DNA from: Eumeta japonica
Taxonomy: Eukaryota > Arthropoda > Insecta > Lepidoptera > Psychidae
Assembly: GCA_005406025.1 (NCBI GenBank)
Contig: BGZK01001224.1
Coordinates: forward strand, 1 to 64,000
DNA: 64,000 nucleotides
Reading direction: 5' to 3'
Within the stretch, counting starts at the first letter, position 1, and each line of letters starts with the position of its first letter. Under the pieces are notes generated by a model. The model did not search any database. It saw only the letters and a list, made by a program, of their open reading frames with translations, and was not told the DNA's origin. Shown here piece by piece: positions 1 through 10,439 of this stretch. Made by a program: the position numbers and the translations under genes.

Positions 1-164
1 ATTATCATTATTAAAAGTTTCATTAGTAGCGAAAATTTTTATTATATGAAAATCCACTTGAATCAAACGTGACTTCTCGCATCTTGTGATGTTGGGGAAA
101 TCAGCGTAACGAAATAAGAAACGCGATTTTTTTCTTTTCTTTTTATAGATTATGAAAGTACAAA
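1..164. other. AT-rich flank, nothing recognised
   Basis: No coding signal or repeat is recognised before the first interspersed element. Confidence 0.4.
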
Positions 165-640
165 TGTGCATGCATCCTACCAAAGAGTAGGTAATCACCG
201 CTGCCCAGCAATACTCGCAATCTCACAGAAGGCACTAGGGCGTTGACGTCCTTTTAGAAAGGAGTAGGATATGGGCGGTTGCCTGCAACATGCATTAACA
301 TGCAGCATGCAACCCACCGATGACCCTCGAATCTGCCTCTCCACTACGAATCTCTATCTAAATGATTGAATATTGATTCCGGAGGATTGACAGATATCGA
401 ACACCTAAGCAAGTGTTATTTATTTAGAAGTAGGATATGGGTTGAAAAAAAGAGTGGATTACCGGAGCTTTTACGAAGGATTAGGATATCTGATTGAAAG
501 GGAGTGGTCAACAGGAACTCTCGCTTATTGGACGAAATGAAACAATGGAAGCTCCGTTATGTGAGAGTGTGGTATTTCACAGGTCCATTGTTGTGTTGCA
601 ACCGAGTTAGCCACTCTGTGGCTCTAGTACACAACGAGAA
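165..640 (+). mobile_element. Diverged copy of a common lepidopteran interspersed repeat (family R1)
   Basis: The head (AAGAGTAGGTAATCACCGCT, about 183-202) and the tail (GAGAGTGTGGTATTTCAC at about 562-579, then a CCACTCTGTGGCTCT stretch) match the ends of the copy at 20093-20465, and in reverse orientation the copy at 13874-14180. The middle holds unrelated-looking sequence, with GTAGGATATGGG repeated near 265 and 430, so it may have expanded internally or been inserted into. It has no coding capacity and looks like a non-autonomous element. The family name is not known to me; resemblance to lepidopteran repeats is from memory. Confidence 0.5.
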
Positions 641-664
641 CTCCACCGCATGTACTAAGGAAGT

Positions 665-900
665 AGGGTAAAACTAATCACTAAAACTTTTTAATTTTTC
701 ATTCCCACTACTTCACGTATACGCGTCTACGCAGTTCCGTCTTACAGGTGCCGAGCGCGCATCAACTCGCCGACGTGGCCACCATTCGTCTGCGCGCGTC
801 ATCGCCCCAGACAAGCCCGCACCTTGTTGCGGGTGATTGATGGCTCCAGACCACGCTGTGCGGCCTTCGCGTCACGATAATCACGTTATTTTCGGATTAC
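665..900. promoter_or_regulatory. GC-rich island with a PBC/Hox-type site
   Basis: A roughly 150-bp CpG-containing block (about 720-875) stands out from the AT-rich surroundings. It contains TGATTGATGG at 834-843, the shape of a bipartite PBC (Extradenticle/PBX)-Hox site. No open frame with coding character covers it. A conserved enhancer is inferred from composition and motif only. Confidence 0.25.
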
Positions 901-2785
901 GTAATAACTCCTTTTTTTTTGCGTGTGCATCTACGGAGAGAAAGGACACTGATTAGATTACATTGATTGTATCAACAAACTTTTTGAAAGAAAGGAAGTA
1001 TTTTTGTATTTACAAATGAAAATAAACTGTAATTACATACAAGAAATACACTAAGAAAATAAAGGAAATGAAAACGAATAACAAAATGTCAAATTCTGAT
1101 AAGGAAAAGTACGATAAGGAAAGAAGACAATTGCTCGTCCAGCACCGTACATATGATAGGTTTATACAAAACTTCTTCGACTGAAAAACAATATTATTCA
1201 CAAAATAAAAAAAAAAAACATAATAGCTCTTCATGGATATAATAAAATAATTATAAGATACTAAAGTAAATAATAAAAAAAACACAATGATAAATGTTAA
1301 TCGCAAAACGAATGGTTACTAAGCTTTACACATATAGCGCTGACGCGTACATCTACAACGCGCGCATGCGTGACACTATTGCTTTGTTTCTTTGTGTATA
1401 CGTCGCTCTCTTGTGCTACATTCCCGTGGCGTCAGAATGTATATCTTTTTTAATCTTTTTCCTACCTTATATCTTTCTTCTTTCTCTTGTAATGGAATGT
1501 GCCTGAACGTGACGTGTCCTAGCAATTTCACTCTCAATTTTCGTCCAATTATGGATAATAAGTTTCAACACAATAAAGTATCGCCTAAAAAGTTTCATTT
1601 CTAGAAGGTTGTAATTTGTATTACAAAGAGCGGTACCTGGTAAAAAGACCTTACCTTAGCTTTTGTTAGCAAGGACAAAGGCATATTTTCATAGTCATTG
1701 ATTTTCAGTCCATATTAAGTGGTTTATGTGCACTGTCAAATGATATGAGAACGAATATACAAGAAAAAATATTTAATGTGAATAAAAAAGAAAAAATATA
1801 TTATATATTAAATACCTACGTATTTAAGTTTTCTTTCAATGCTATCATTTGTTTATTGCTAAGGCCCTGTTTATATTTTTAATGACGCAATCGTCAGTTT
1901 TAGCCTAAGAGTGGAGGTAAGTCTAAATTTTGTAGGCAGTTTACACAAAACTTACCCCTGAATCAGGTCGTTATATGTTTCAATGTTATCCGGTTCAAAT
2001 CACGTGAATCATGCTCATATTAGTGGTTTTTCTTCTTATCACAGGTCTCGTAACGCATTTTGAGCAATCTTAAATAAGTAAAAGGAATTTACACACATCT
2101 TACTATGATGTCGTAAGAGCAGTTTTAGATGTCTTTTATTCCATCAAATGAAACGTAGAAGCGTAAGTAACAGGCGATGGCATTCAAAATTCGAGTTGTT
2201 AAAGACAATAAATCTATACTCATTTTTAATATATTTAAATATAATAAATTTCCTTTTACAAAGATATGTTTTAAGAATACGAATTGATATCATACATTTT
2301 GTATTGCTAAAAGGTCAAATCAACATTTCATCACTAAATCAATAAAATAGGTTTATGTGAAAAAAATCTATAATTTAATTAACAATACACTGTAGTTATC
2401 CAATATTTGTATTATTATATTCACCACGTTCAATAGTATATTGACAGTACGTGAAAGTTTAATAAAATTAAATGTGCGGTCGGGAGATTTTCGATAGGAA
2501 CGACTTTCTTTTTCAATATACATAATGCAAAGTACGGAACAAATCTAAAAAGTTTCGTTTAATAGTTTAAAAGAAAAATTCATTAAATAAAATGCGATTT
2601 TAAATTATATAAAAGAATACAAAATGAGAAACTTCAAGAGAGAGATAAAGACAGACGCACATAGAGCGATAGAGAGAAAATGAAAGAAAGTCGTATGGAT
2701 GAGATTAATGCTTTTTATGTCATGATTTCCACTAGTCAACTTGTACCACAAGCCGCGTTAAGGAACTTCAATCCAAACATATATT
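901..2785. other. AT-rich intergenic DNA
   Basis: Only short accidental open frames are present (for example 1010-1306 minus and 1294-1506 plus), with low-complexity translations. No repeat family is recognised. Confidence 0.4.
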
Positions 2786-2794
2786 GAAACTCTA

Positions 2795-3055
2795 TAGTAC
2801 AGCGGTGAAAGCGTAGTCAATCGTTAAGTGTGTAGTCTTAAATTTAAATGGTATCGGGTTTGATCCGGACCATGGTGAAAGTCAGTTTTTGAATTGAAAT
2901 AAATCGAACCTCGGAAGGAACGTTAAGCTGTTAGTCGCATTGTTAAGGTAAGAAAGGTCGTTAGCAAGTCTTAACCGGCGCTCTAGAATAAAAGGTTCTG
3001 AAATCTGAAATAAAAGGATCGTTTGTGGGAGGGCATACCTCTGTCCTAGTGAGGT
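2795..3055 (+). mobile_element. tRNA-derived SINE
   Basis: The head carries a degenerate pol III A box (TAGTCAATCGTTAAG, 2814-2828) and a near-consensus B box (GGTTTGATCC, 2857-2866). The spacing is tRNA-like. The body (CCTCGGAAGGAACGTTAAGC, then a GTTAGTCGCATTG stretch) aligns by eye with the SINE at 51975-52260. It belongs to the broad insect tRNA-headed SINE group and has no protein. Confidence 0.65.
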
Positions 3056-3059
3056 GACT

Positions 3060-3495
3060 TAAGTCTGACGCGCAATATATAGTACGGAATGTTCATTTTG
3101 CGCAGCGTATATTTACGAACGCGAACTTGGCCGATTTTGTCGGTGCGACGAGCACAATCGATTCTCCGTTGACATGGAAAATGAATCACGCATATACAAA
3201 AAATACATTCATATCGAACGTAATAGATTTCAATGTAAGGCTCACCGGAAACTATTCAATAAACCGACGGCCGCTAGGACAAGATTGGAGCGGCCGTCCC
3301 CGAAAAAGGAAAAACAGTCCCAGCGAAATTGGAATGACATCCGCGCGGCACTTGGCGCGCGACGCCCGGGACGGCTCTCCGGGCGCGCACGTATTCGTGC
3401 ATGTGTCCCGGTTCGATTCTTGTTTCTCTGTAGTGGAAGCAGCGCACGATACCGCTTCTTCTTTATTTGTACCGCTGTACGAAATGTGAGAAATT
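3060..3495. promoter_or_regulatory. GC-rich island with overlapping accidental frames
   Basis: The core (about 3280-3440) is strongly CpG-rich (GGCGCGCGACGCCCGGGAC near 3354). Long open frames overlap here on both strands (120, 178, 89 and 121 codons), as expected when GC-rich DNA lacks TAA and TAG. None shows a recognisable domain, so I do not call a gene. A regulatory island or a first exon remains possible. Confidence 0.25.
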
Positions 3496-4255
3496 TTCGT
3501 GCAGCGTCCACAGTAAATGTGGTACCGTATTCGAAGATGATGAAAATAGAGACTTTTTCCTCTGGAGCATTGGTTACTCTTGTCGTCTGTCAGTATGCTA
3601 AAAATTTCCAGAGACAAACATTAAGAACCTTAAGTTTTTCATATGAATTTCATATCATCTTAATAATTTTAATAAAATGCATATATCATTACCAAATGTC
3701 AAGGGGGTAGTTTGATTTAGATATGCATTTGAAGTGATAAAAAACTTAATCATTCGCAGCATATAGAAATGATGGCTATTGTTATTTCAAAGTATTTTGA
3801 AAAAATTTCTTTTATTACAAAAGGACCGAAATTTATATTTATGTATACATAAACACTGGAGCGTCTACATCTTGTAACTCCTGGACGACTTGACTGATTG
3901 AGGTCATATTACACAATACATTTGGTATTGTCAAGATCTTAGTTCTTAGCTATGATAAGAGCCAACAGATGACACTTTAGTCAAGTTATTAACAAGTCAC
4001 ATATAATATTTATGAACCGAAATGACTCAAATTCACAATATATGTTGCATTAGCGCCACGAAAGTATAATTTACAAGATATAATCACTTGAAATGAAGAA
4101 AAAAACCAAACTCTCGCGCCACATTTCTAAAAGGGTATAATATCAATCGCCGAATCAGTCGGTATCGTTACAAATAATCTGTTATGGACGAAATTGTTTT
4201 ACATGGAAATAGATCTTCCCTACCATCGCGAATCTGTGAACCGACTTCTGTTATA
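3496..4255. other. AT-rich intergenic DNA
   Basis: Nothing is recognised beyond AT-rich sequence. Confidence 0.35.
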
Positions 4256-4259
4256 CTTA

Positions 4260-4500
4260 ACGCTCTACATAACTGCATTTGACCCCGAGCATCGGAGAAG
4301 CGATTCGACGATCCATCGCGTCGCTGGCGCGCATAGCTTTCTATATGACGCTTTAAGCAAGGAGTATTTTAAGCGTGTCGCAAGTCACGCGTACGTTGGG
4401 ATATCAGCGCGGGCTGTCCTCGGAGCCCGCGCGTGCCTTCATCAATCTTCCGTAATTAGTTAGAGGCCGTGACGGCTGTGGACGTCTGTTGTGAGAAGCT
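4260..4500. promoter_or_regulatory. GC-rich island with hairpin and homeodomain-type composite motif
   Basis: The island contains a perfect 9-bp stem (GCGCGGGCT / AGCCCGCGC, 4407-4415 and 4424-4432) with an 8-nt loop. Seven bases later come TCATCAATCTTC (4439-4450) and TAATTAG (4453-4459). The same 12-mer plus TAATTAG recurs in the island at 6636-6660. An 89-codon frame (4194-4463) crosses it but shows no domain. A conserved developmental enhancer is the preferred reading, on inference only. Confidence 0.3.
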
Positions 4501-4589
4501 CGTCTGTGCGACATGGATATTAGGAAACTTTTGCAGTTTCAGGTTACGCTTTAGAATGGACCCCCTTTTGGCTCGTGTGTCTTCGTCTA

Positions 4590-5140
4590 TGTCCGTTTTT
4601 CTGTAGTGGTTACAGAACTGAACTTAAGACCGATCGGGGAAACTAACGATAGCTTTGTCTACATCTGTTTTTTATACAATGGTCATAAGTCATAACTCAA
4701 GTTCAGTCGAGGGAATAAGGATAACAATGTTTATGTCTGTTTTTCTATAAACGTCGGAGAAGTACGCTTAACACCCACAAGGTAAAATAATGCTAAACCT
4801 ATCCCTTTTTCTATGATTGTCACAGAACTAAGTTTAAGATCAATCGGGTAAAATGATTATAACACTGTTTACGTTTGTTTTTCTATAATGGTTACAGAAC
4901 TCACTTTAATATCAATCGGATAAAATAATCATAACACCGTTTACGTCTATTTTTCCATAATGGTCACAGAACTGAGTTTAAGGTCATTCGGGTAAAATAA
5001 TCATAACACTGTTTACGTCTGTTTTTCTATAATGGTCACAGAAGTGACTTTAAGGTCAATCGGGTAAAATAACCATAACACTGTTTAAGCCTGTTTTTGT
5101 ATAATGGTCAGAGAACTGACTTTAAGATTTATTGGAAAAT
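4590..5140. repeat. 72-bp minisatellite, about 7.5 units
   Basis: The unit resembles GTTTACGTCTGTTTTTCTAT, then AATGGTCACAGAACTGACTT, then AAGGTCAATCGGGTAAAATA, then ATCATAACACT. Unit anchors AACACTG/AACACCG fall at 4861, 4933, 5005 and 5077, exactly 72 bp apart without indels. Upstream units (4590-4860) are more diverged, with spacing 66-72 bp. The array is not coding. Confidence 0.85.
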
Positions 5141-5149
5141 ATAATGGTA

Positions 5150-5700
5150 TCAATCTATGTGTCATGTTGCGGTCGCCTTTTAAGTGTCGAGTGGACGCTG
5201 TGATATTTATGTTTTAAAATTTACATTTTTTAAATTTAAACAATTATATACTTTAAACGATATGTTTCTAGGTAACTTTAAGAAAAGATCTTGATCTTCA
5301 ATTTCGTGTATCAAAATATAAGTCACATAACTTATAAAAAATGCAGTTTAAGGAAGATTGCTTATAATGTTTTTTTCTTCGTCTTTGTGCAGAAGTTTTG
5401 TCTTAGAGGTTTAATTGTTTTTTAATATATATTTAGAAACTTAAATTAAAGTCATCTATTTAACTTAATGAAATTTGAGGGTGGTTAACGAAATCTCTGG
5501 AGGATATAGAAAAATAAACGTCTACTACCCACGTACTAACAAACTCAGAATGAGGTTGGAAATAGAACCTCTTGCTCTCTTATTCGAAAGCGAAGTACTG
5601 ACCACTCAGCATAAAAGCATTATATAACTCTACAATCTACATAAAGATGACGACGCTGTTAAAAAACAAAATTAAGAACCTTATTATTTTTGGAATTATT
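5150..5700. other. AT-rich intergenic DNA
   Basis: Nothing is recognised. Confidence 0.35.
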
Positions 5701-5703
5701 GTC

Positions 5704-6088
5704 AAGCTATTGCATAGCTTCTATCGCGGGCCTTGAGCGTGGAGACTGAATCCAGAAATTCCGTAACGAAAATAACCTAACACCCCCCACTCCGACCGGC
5801 ACAGCGGTGATACTTTTTACTTTTGCCATCTATCGATGAATAGCAGAACTTTTAATGACTTTTTTGAAATATCACGCTTGTGTCTTTAGTTCAGCAACTC
5901 GCCTCTAGGTGGCATTGGTTGTATCAGCGTTACTGCGCATGTAATCCCCCTCTTCACCCGCAACCTGGTGACTCATGCCTGCTTAAAGTTTCGGCGTTAG
6001 GGCACCTCCTCAAAAAAAATACTGCATAAATAAAATAAATAAATAATTATAATTGCATAAGTTGATAAAAAATACTATGCAATAGCTT
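5704..6088. mobile_element. Possible MITE bounded by 14-bp inverted repeats
   Basis: AAGCTATTGCATAG at 5704-5717 is inverted perfectly at 6075-6088. The left copy also folds on itself (AAGCTAT-TGC-ATAGCTT). The interior is less AT-rich than its flanks. I see no target duplication, and the true ends may lie outside, so the element call is tentative. Confidence 0.35.
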
Positions 6089-6299
6089 AACCGTGGCAGT
6101 CCCCGAGTGCTACACGTGTTTTTTTTTAAAAGTAGCATTATCAAAATGTGGAACGCTTGCTTTTTATTTCGTTAAGAGACAAAAACGAAATTAATTTCAA
6201 AAAGGTTCATTAGAAATTAGTTCAAAGTACTTAGGATCATTTGTATTGTAGGCTATTAAAATAATAGAAGGTAAACCTCCGTTCTGATTGTCCTTTACG
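6089..6299. other. AT-rich intergenic DNA
   Basis: Nothing is recognised. Confidence 0.3.
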
Positions 6300-6790
6300 T
6301 GAGGTGTCATGTAGCACAAGAGTGATTGCGCGTGCCGAATTCGTCGAGCTACGGCGTCGAAGCGTCCGTAAATTAAGCGAAACTCTCCAAGGACGCGCCT
6401 TTGAAACGCGAAATTACTAAAGAAGAAATCACGGCCGACTTTTTTTTTTCCTTGCAGGCAAACGCCTTAAAACATCTTAATCTGAATTCCCCTAATGTTT
6501 TCGGGGAGTTTCACGCTTATTTTTCTCCCGGAAATAATACGGGAATATAACGCGCGATGAAATGACAGAGAAATTAAGTTAAATTACGTAAAAGTGGAGT
6601 AAGCGAAGCGTGAGAGGCGCCGCCGCCGCGCCCGCTCATCAATCTTCGGCGGCTAATTAGCGCCCCGCGCCCCCTCCTGGATACATTAAGTTCGGCCCGC
6701 GCCGCGGCGGCCCCTGCCGGCTGCTAGGTGCGTTAACGTAAAGTTTTAAGTGCCCACCGGCGTTGCCCGACTTTCTACGTGTCGTTAAAC
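6300..6790. promoter_or_regulatory. Large GC-rich island with homeodomain-type composite motif
   Basis: The densest part (about 6615-6730) is nearly pure G/C, with CGCCGCCGCCGCGCCCG and later CCGCGCCGCGGCGGCCCC. Embedded are TCATCAATCTTC (6636-6647) and TAATTAG (6654-6660), the same pair in the same order and orientation as at 4439-4459. No coding frame is convincing. The paired motif suggests two related regulatory elements about 2.2 kb apart. Confidence 0.3.
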
Positions 6791-6926
6791 GAGTAGGTAT
6801 TATGCGCCGGAATAGAAAAAAAAACAGAATCACGACCGCTTTGGCTGCGACGTCGGTTTCATTTCGCAGATTGACCGGAGTAGATTATATAATGAAGGAC
6901 ATTTTTTTTATAACTTGTTTTATAGG

Positions 6927-7175
6927 AGCAAACAAGCATGCCAGCCACCATAGAGTAGTGAACAATCGTTGTCGACCACAGACAACCACGGGCGAGTCAC
7001 TAGCACCTTGCTGTTCTTTTAGATAAGTATATACTCTTTTCTTGAAGACTCTCTCGTCGTAATTGATTGAGAACACCGCTGATGGTAGTTCAATCTTTAT
7101 TTTTACCGTACTTGGTAGGAAATTGCACAGGAAAAGCACGGTGGTAGAACGCCAGCAATGAAGACGGTGATGATG
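6927..7175 (+). mobile_element. Family R1 interspersed repeat, partial copy
   Basis: It starts with the family head (GAGCAAACAAGCATGCCAGC, 6926-6945) and retains a TACTCTTTTCTTGAAGAC block (7031-7048). Its right end resembles sequence I recall from other lepidopteran copies. The 87- and 118-codon frames here are accidental. Confidence 0.55.
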
Positions 7176-8400
7176 ATATTTCCAGCAAGTTGAACGATGA
7201 CAGAATTTAGCTGCAGAAACAGGATTGAATAGCATCATCACAGCATTCTCCGTGGTTTATGCGATAAAGTATGCTCAACATGCACAAAGCAGAGTATTAC
7301 AGCTATCGTTCTTTCTTTAATAGAAAAGTTTTACATTTAGATTTACTTTAATTTATTATGATTCTTAACACATTTGAAAACTAAATTGAGATTTCTTGTC
7401 AAGGTGAATTCATTGAATTGAATTTATGTTCACAATGTAAATTCAATAATATTTTGAGTGTACATACAGTTTGTGCCACTACCGCTATTTAATTCAAGAA
7501 CTGTCGAAAATCCGAATACCGAAAAGGCTTCTGTCGTTGGTTACAACATACCTTTATGTTGTACACGTACATGCAACACGTTCACAATGTGTATATAAAA
7601 ACAATAAACGTACATTTTGGACGCAGAAGCAAATCCATGCGAATCTCAAGAATTGATTTCCGAGCTTTGCACGAGTTTCATAATTGCACTATCTACTTGA
7701 AAGTATAAATAGTCATGGGCATAAAAAATAGGTGACATCATTTATGAGTGGAAAATGGTCAAATAGAATAGATGCAATAATTAAACAGAGCTATAACTCG
7801 CTTCGATTTGCTCACCGAGCACTCTCTGCTTAAGAAACATACCCATATATTACGTCACTCATATTTTGTAATTTTTTACACCCCTCTCTTGAGTGACCAA
7901 CCGTAGTATATGCCAAGACCCCCCCCCCCAACCTTCTAGTTTTCACTTAGTAATTTATAAATATGGTTTCAAATCATTTTCTACAAAGGGAAAGTTAATA
8001 TAATCAAGAAGAAAAAACTAATGTAAAAACATATTGAAACAGGAACTTACGTTTTACTACAAAAATAACATGTACTATATAAACACACCACTGCTGACTG
8101 AATACAAAAACTGGCAGTTTTAAATCAGCAGTCCCGGGAATCACTGTTAAGTTGGCTCCTCCAAATGACGTTCTTTGATTTCTTTTACGTCAAATTGTTG
8201 GACAATCGTTTGACGGTTTATGACAATTAAAAATAAACGTTGATGGTGATTCGTTAATTAAAAAAATCGACAATCATTTTTATTGTTCCCATTCTCGGTT
8301 GTCGAGGAGGTCAGTAGTGTTACGTAATTTTAGTCCAAAACTATACCGAATGTTTCTCGTAAACATTGTGTTAACGTATTCCGAACAATCACTAGAGCCC
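7176..8400. other. AT-rich intergenic DNA
   Basis: It holds a short poly-C run (about 7920-7930) and no recognised element. The 61-codon frame at 7471-7656 has no recognisable features. Confidence 0.35.
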
Positions 8401-8603
8401 CAGTGTAGTGTAAGTCAGTTGGTGGTGAGTAAAAATGAAATAAGTATCTGTTTTCAACTGTTTAAGTGACACAAAACAGATTCACTTTGCTTACGCTTAT
8501 CATATGATTGTGTATGTACGCGCATTAGATCGTTTTGTATATATTAAATCTACCTACTAGAAGAAATTTTCCGTCTGAAATATAATCGTTTTAAGCCAAT
8601 AAT

Positions 8604-9500
8604 ATGTCTGTTAAACACACTGCACCTAACAAATCCTCATCAAATCTCATATACGACTTGTCTTCGTCTCAATACGGTTTTGATTCGGCCCTAAACCTTT
8701 CTTTTACGGGACTAGACATACAAGAAAACTTTGGAAATATCACTAAACGAACCAAAAGCAAGATTTCAGATTCTTTTGTTGAAGCAGGGGCATCTTTGAG
8801 AGAGATTAGGGCTATGTTACAAAGATCCAAAGACAAGCAAAAGACAAGCAAATTTGAGTCTTTAAACGAAGCTATCACATTGGTCATGACTCAAAATAAC
8901 GAAATATAAAACTCCGTAGTTTTTATGTCGTCACAATATGACGCACTCCTACAAAAAACTAATGCACTTGAGCAGGAAAATTTCGAAAAGAAAAAACGAA
9001 TTAAATTATTAGAAACACTTTTTGAGACAGTGGAGAAGAATTCAAGAAGTAAATCTATAGAAATGCGTAATATACCCAAGCATGACAACGTATCCAAAAA
9101 AGTGATGATTAAAAACTTAAAAGTATTAGCTTATCAGTTTGATATACCACTACCATACCGGATCAAGAAATTTCCAATATGTATCGAAATAAAAATGGGA
9201 ACATAATGGTTGATTTGAAAACAACAATTACAAAGGATGATTTTCTGGCTAAAATGAAAGAATTCAACAAGTCAAAGAGGGAAAAGAAGGAGCCTCAATT
9301 TAGCGCTGAGCACTGTTTCGTATCCGGTCCAGAAAAAACAAATATTTGTCTCAGAATTACTAATAACGAAGCTGAGGCGGTTGCACTTTGTTACCTGTCA
9401 ACTTGTTAAATGCGAGAAAATATCCTCCATCTGGACTTCTTACGGAAAGGTTCTTGGGAGGGTCAACCTCATATCCCCATCAACGAAGAAGACGATCTCC
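8604..9500 (+). pseudogene. Non-LTR retrotransposon ORF1 with FP25K-like C-terminal domain
   Basis: ORF1 proteins of this kind bind element RNA or DNA in the retrotransposition particle. The frame opens at 8604 (MSVKHTAPNKSSSNL) and is broken by an in-frame TAA at 8907-8909. It continues in the same frame from 8925 through a charged coiled-coil-like stretch (KTNALEQENFEKKKRIKLLE) into EMRNIPKHDNVSKKVMI. A frameshift near 9180 moves it to a third frame (MVDLKTTITKDDFLAKMKEF ... FVSGPEKTN), open to 9409. The RNIP...K...V and FNKSKREK...H.FVSGPEK pattern matches the FP protein C-terminal domain seen in insect LINE ORF1s and in baculovirus FP25K, judged from memory. The matching endonuclease lies downstream beyond an inserted element. 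This is a dead copy; about 270 residues can be traced. Confidence 0.7.
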
Positions 9501-9883
9501 AAAAAAATACTTAAATTCTTTGTTATTTTATTGTGTTCTTTATATTTATTTTTATAGTCCTGTAATTAATCTTTTTTTATCATTATACAACGCGCACCTA
9601 AAATAATGCAGTTACATGCATACAAACAAACACACGGACAAACACATAAATATGCTTACAGAACAATTTAAGAACACTTATTATTCTATCACGCATGAAA
9701 TAGCAATATGCAAATACTAAATATATATCGCGTGTGTCCCTCTCAAGCTGCGAGTTCATCGTATGTTCTGTAATATCTAATACCACTAACATTAGATTCA
9801 TTAACTCGTAATAACGATAGAATTTAAAATGACACGGACTCTCTAGCCGTGGCGATTTTGTTATGTGTGTCGTCGATGAACTT
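9501..9883. other. Remainder of the retrotransposon up to the nested insertion
   Basis: This AT-rich stretch links ORF1 to the inserted inverted-repeat element. The 106-codon minus frame at 9598-9918 crosses the insertion boundary and is not a gene. Confidence 0.4.
9876..9883. repeat. Left target-site duplication of the nested element
   Basis: ATGAACTT; the partner ATAAACTT is at 10393-10400. Confidence 0.7.
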
Positions 9884-10392
9884 ACCCCGTTCAAAACATC
9901 CAATACAGTCCCATACAAAACAATAGAATCTGTAATGGCTTATATGTAATCTATCTGGAAGAAAAAAATTCCAGATAGAGTTAAATTTGGAATCTATATG
10001 TAAGTCCATCATAGCGAGGTTTCTTTATTGGACTTAATGGGATTGTAATGTTATTTGTATCTGTATGGATCCTAACTGCACCTTACCTGTAGGTTTGTAT
10101 CCGTTTTTATCGTAAATCCATGTGGACATAAAAACCAATGTGGATTTCCGAATACGAAATAGAAAATGTTTTTAATGCTTTTTAATGACAATTCCACAAT
10201 CGGAAAAAATGATGTATTCTATATGTAAATCCAGATAAGAACTCTGCAGACATATAAGTTCCATTAAACAATTTCAGTTTCGTCCCTTCGAAAGTTTTTA
10301 TGGGTATGGATATGGATTTGCAGCGACAAAAGCACATTAGATTCCAATACAATCATTTCTTATTGGAATCTATTGGATGTTTTCAACAGGGT
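9884..10392. mobile_element. 509-bp TIR element (MITE) with 8-bp target duplication, nested in the LINE
   Basis: The termini are 22-bp inverted repeats at 9884-9905 and 10371-10392. Left begins ACCCCGTTCAAAACATCCAA; right (reverse complement) begins ACCCTGTTGAAAACATCCAA, two mismatches in 22. Flanks ATGAACTT (9876-9883) and ATAAACTT (10393-10400) match at 7 of 8 bases. No transposase frame is present, so it is non-autonomous. An 8-bp duplication fits hAT- or P-type transposases among others; the ACCC terminus does not settle the superfamily. Confidence 0.8.
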
Positions 10393-10400
10393 ATAAACTT
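10393..10400. repeat. Right target-site duplication of the nested element
   Basis: ATAAACTT; one mismatch to 9876-9883. Confidence 0.7.
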
Positions 10401-10439
10401 ATAATAAAAATGATTTCAATATAACTTCAAAAAATATAA

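Noticed and set aside
3127..3710. Overlapping 120-, 178-, 89- and 121-codon frames as genes
   Set aside because: Several frames are open at once on both strands in CpG-rich DNA, none has a domain, and the first has no ATG start.
9598..9918. 106-codon minus frame as a gene
   Set aside because: It crosses the boundary of the nested transposon and has no domain.
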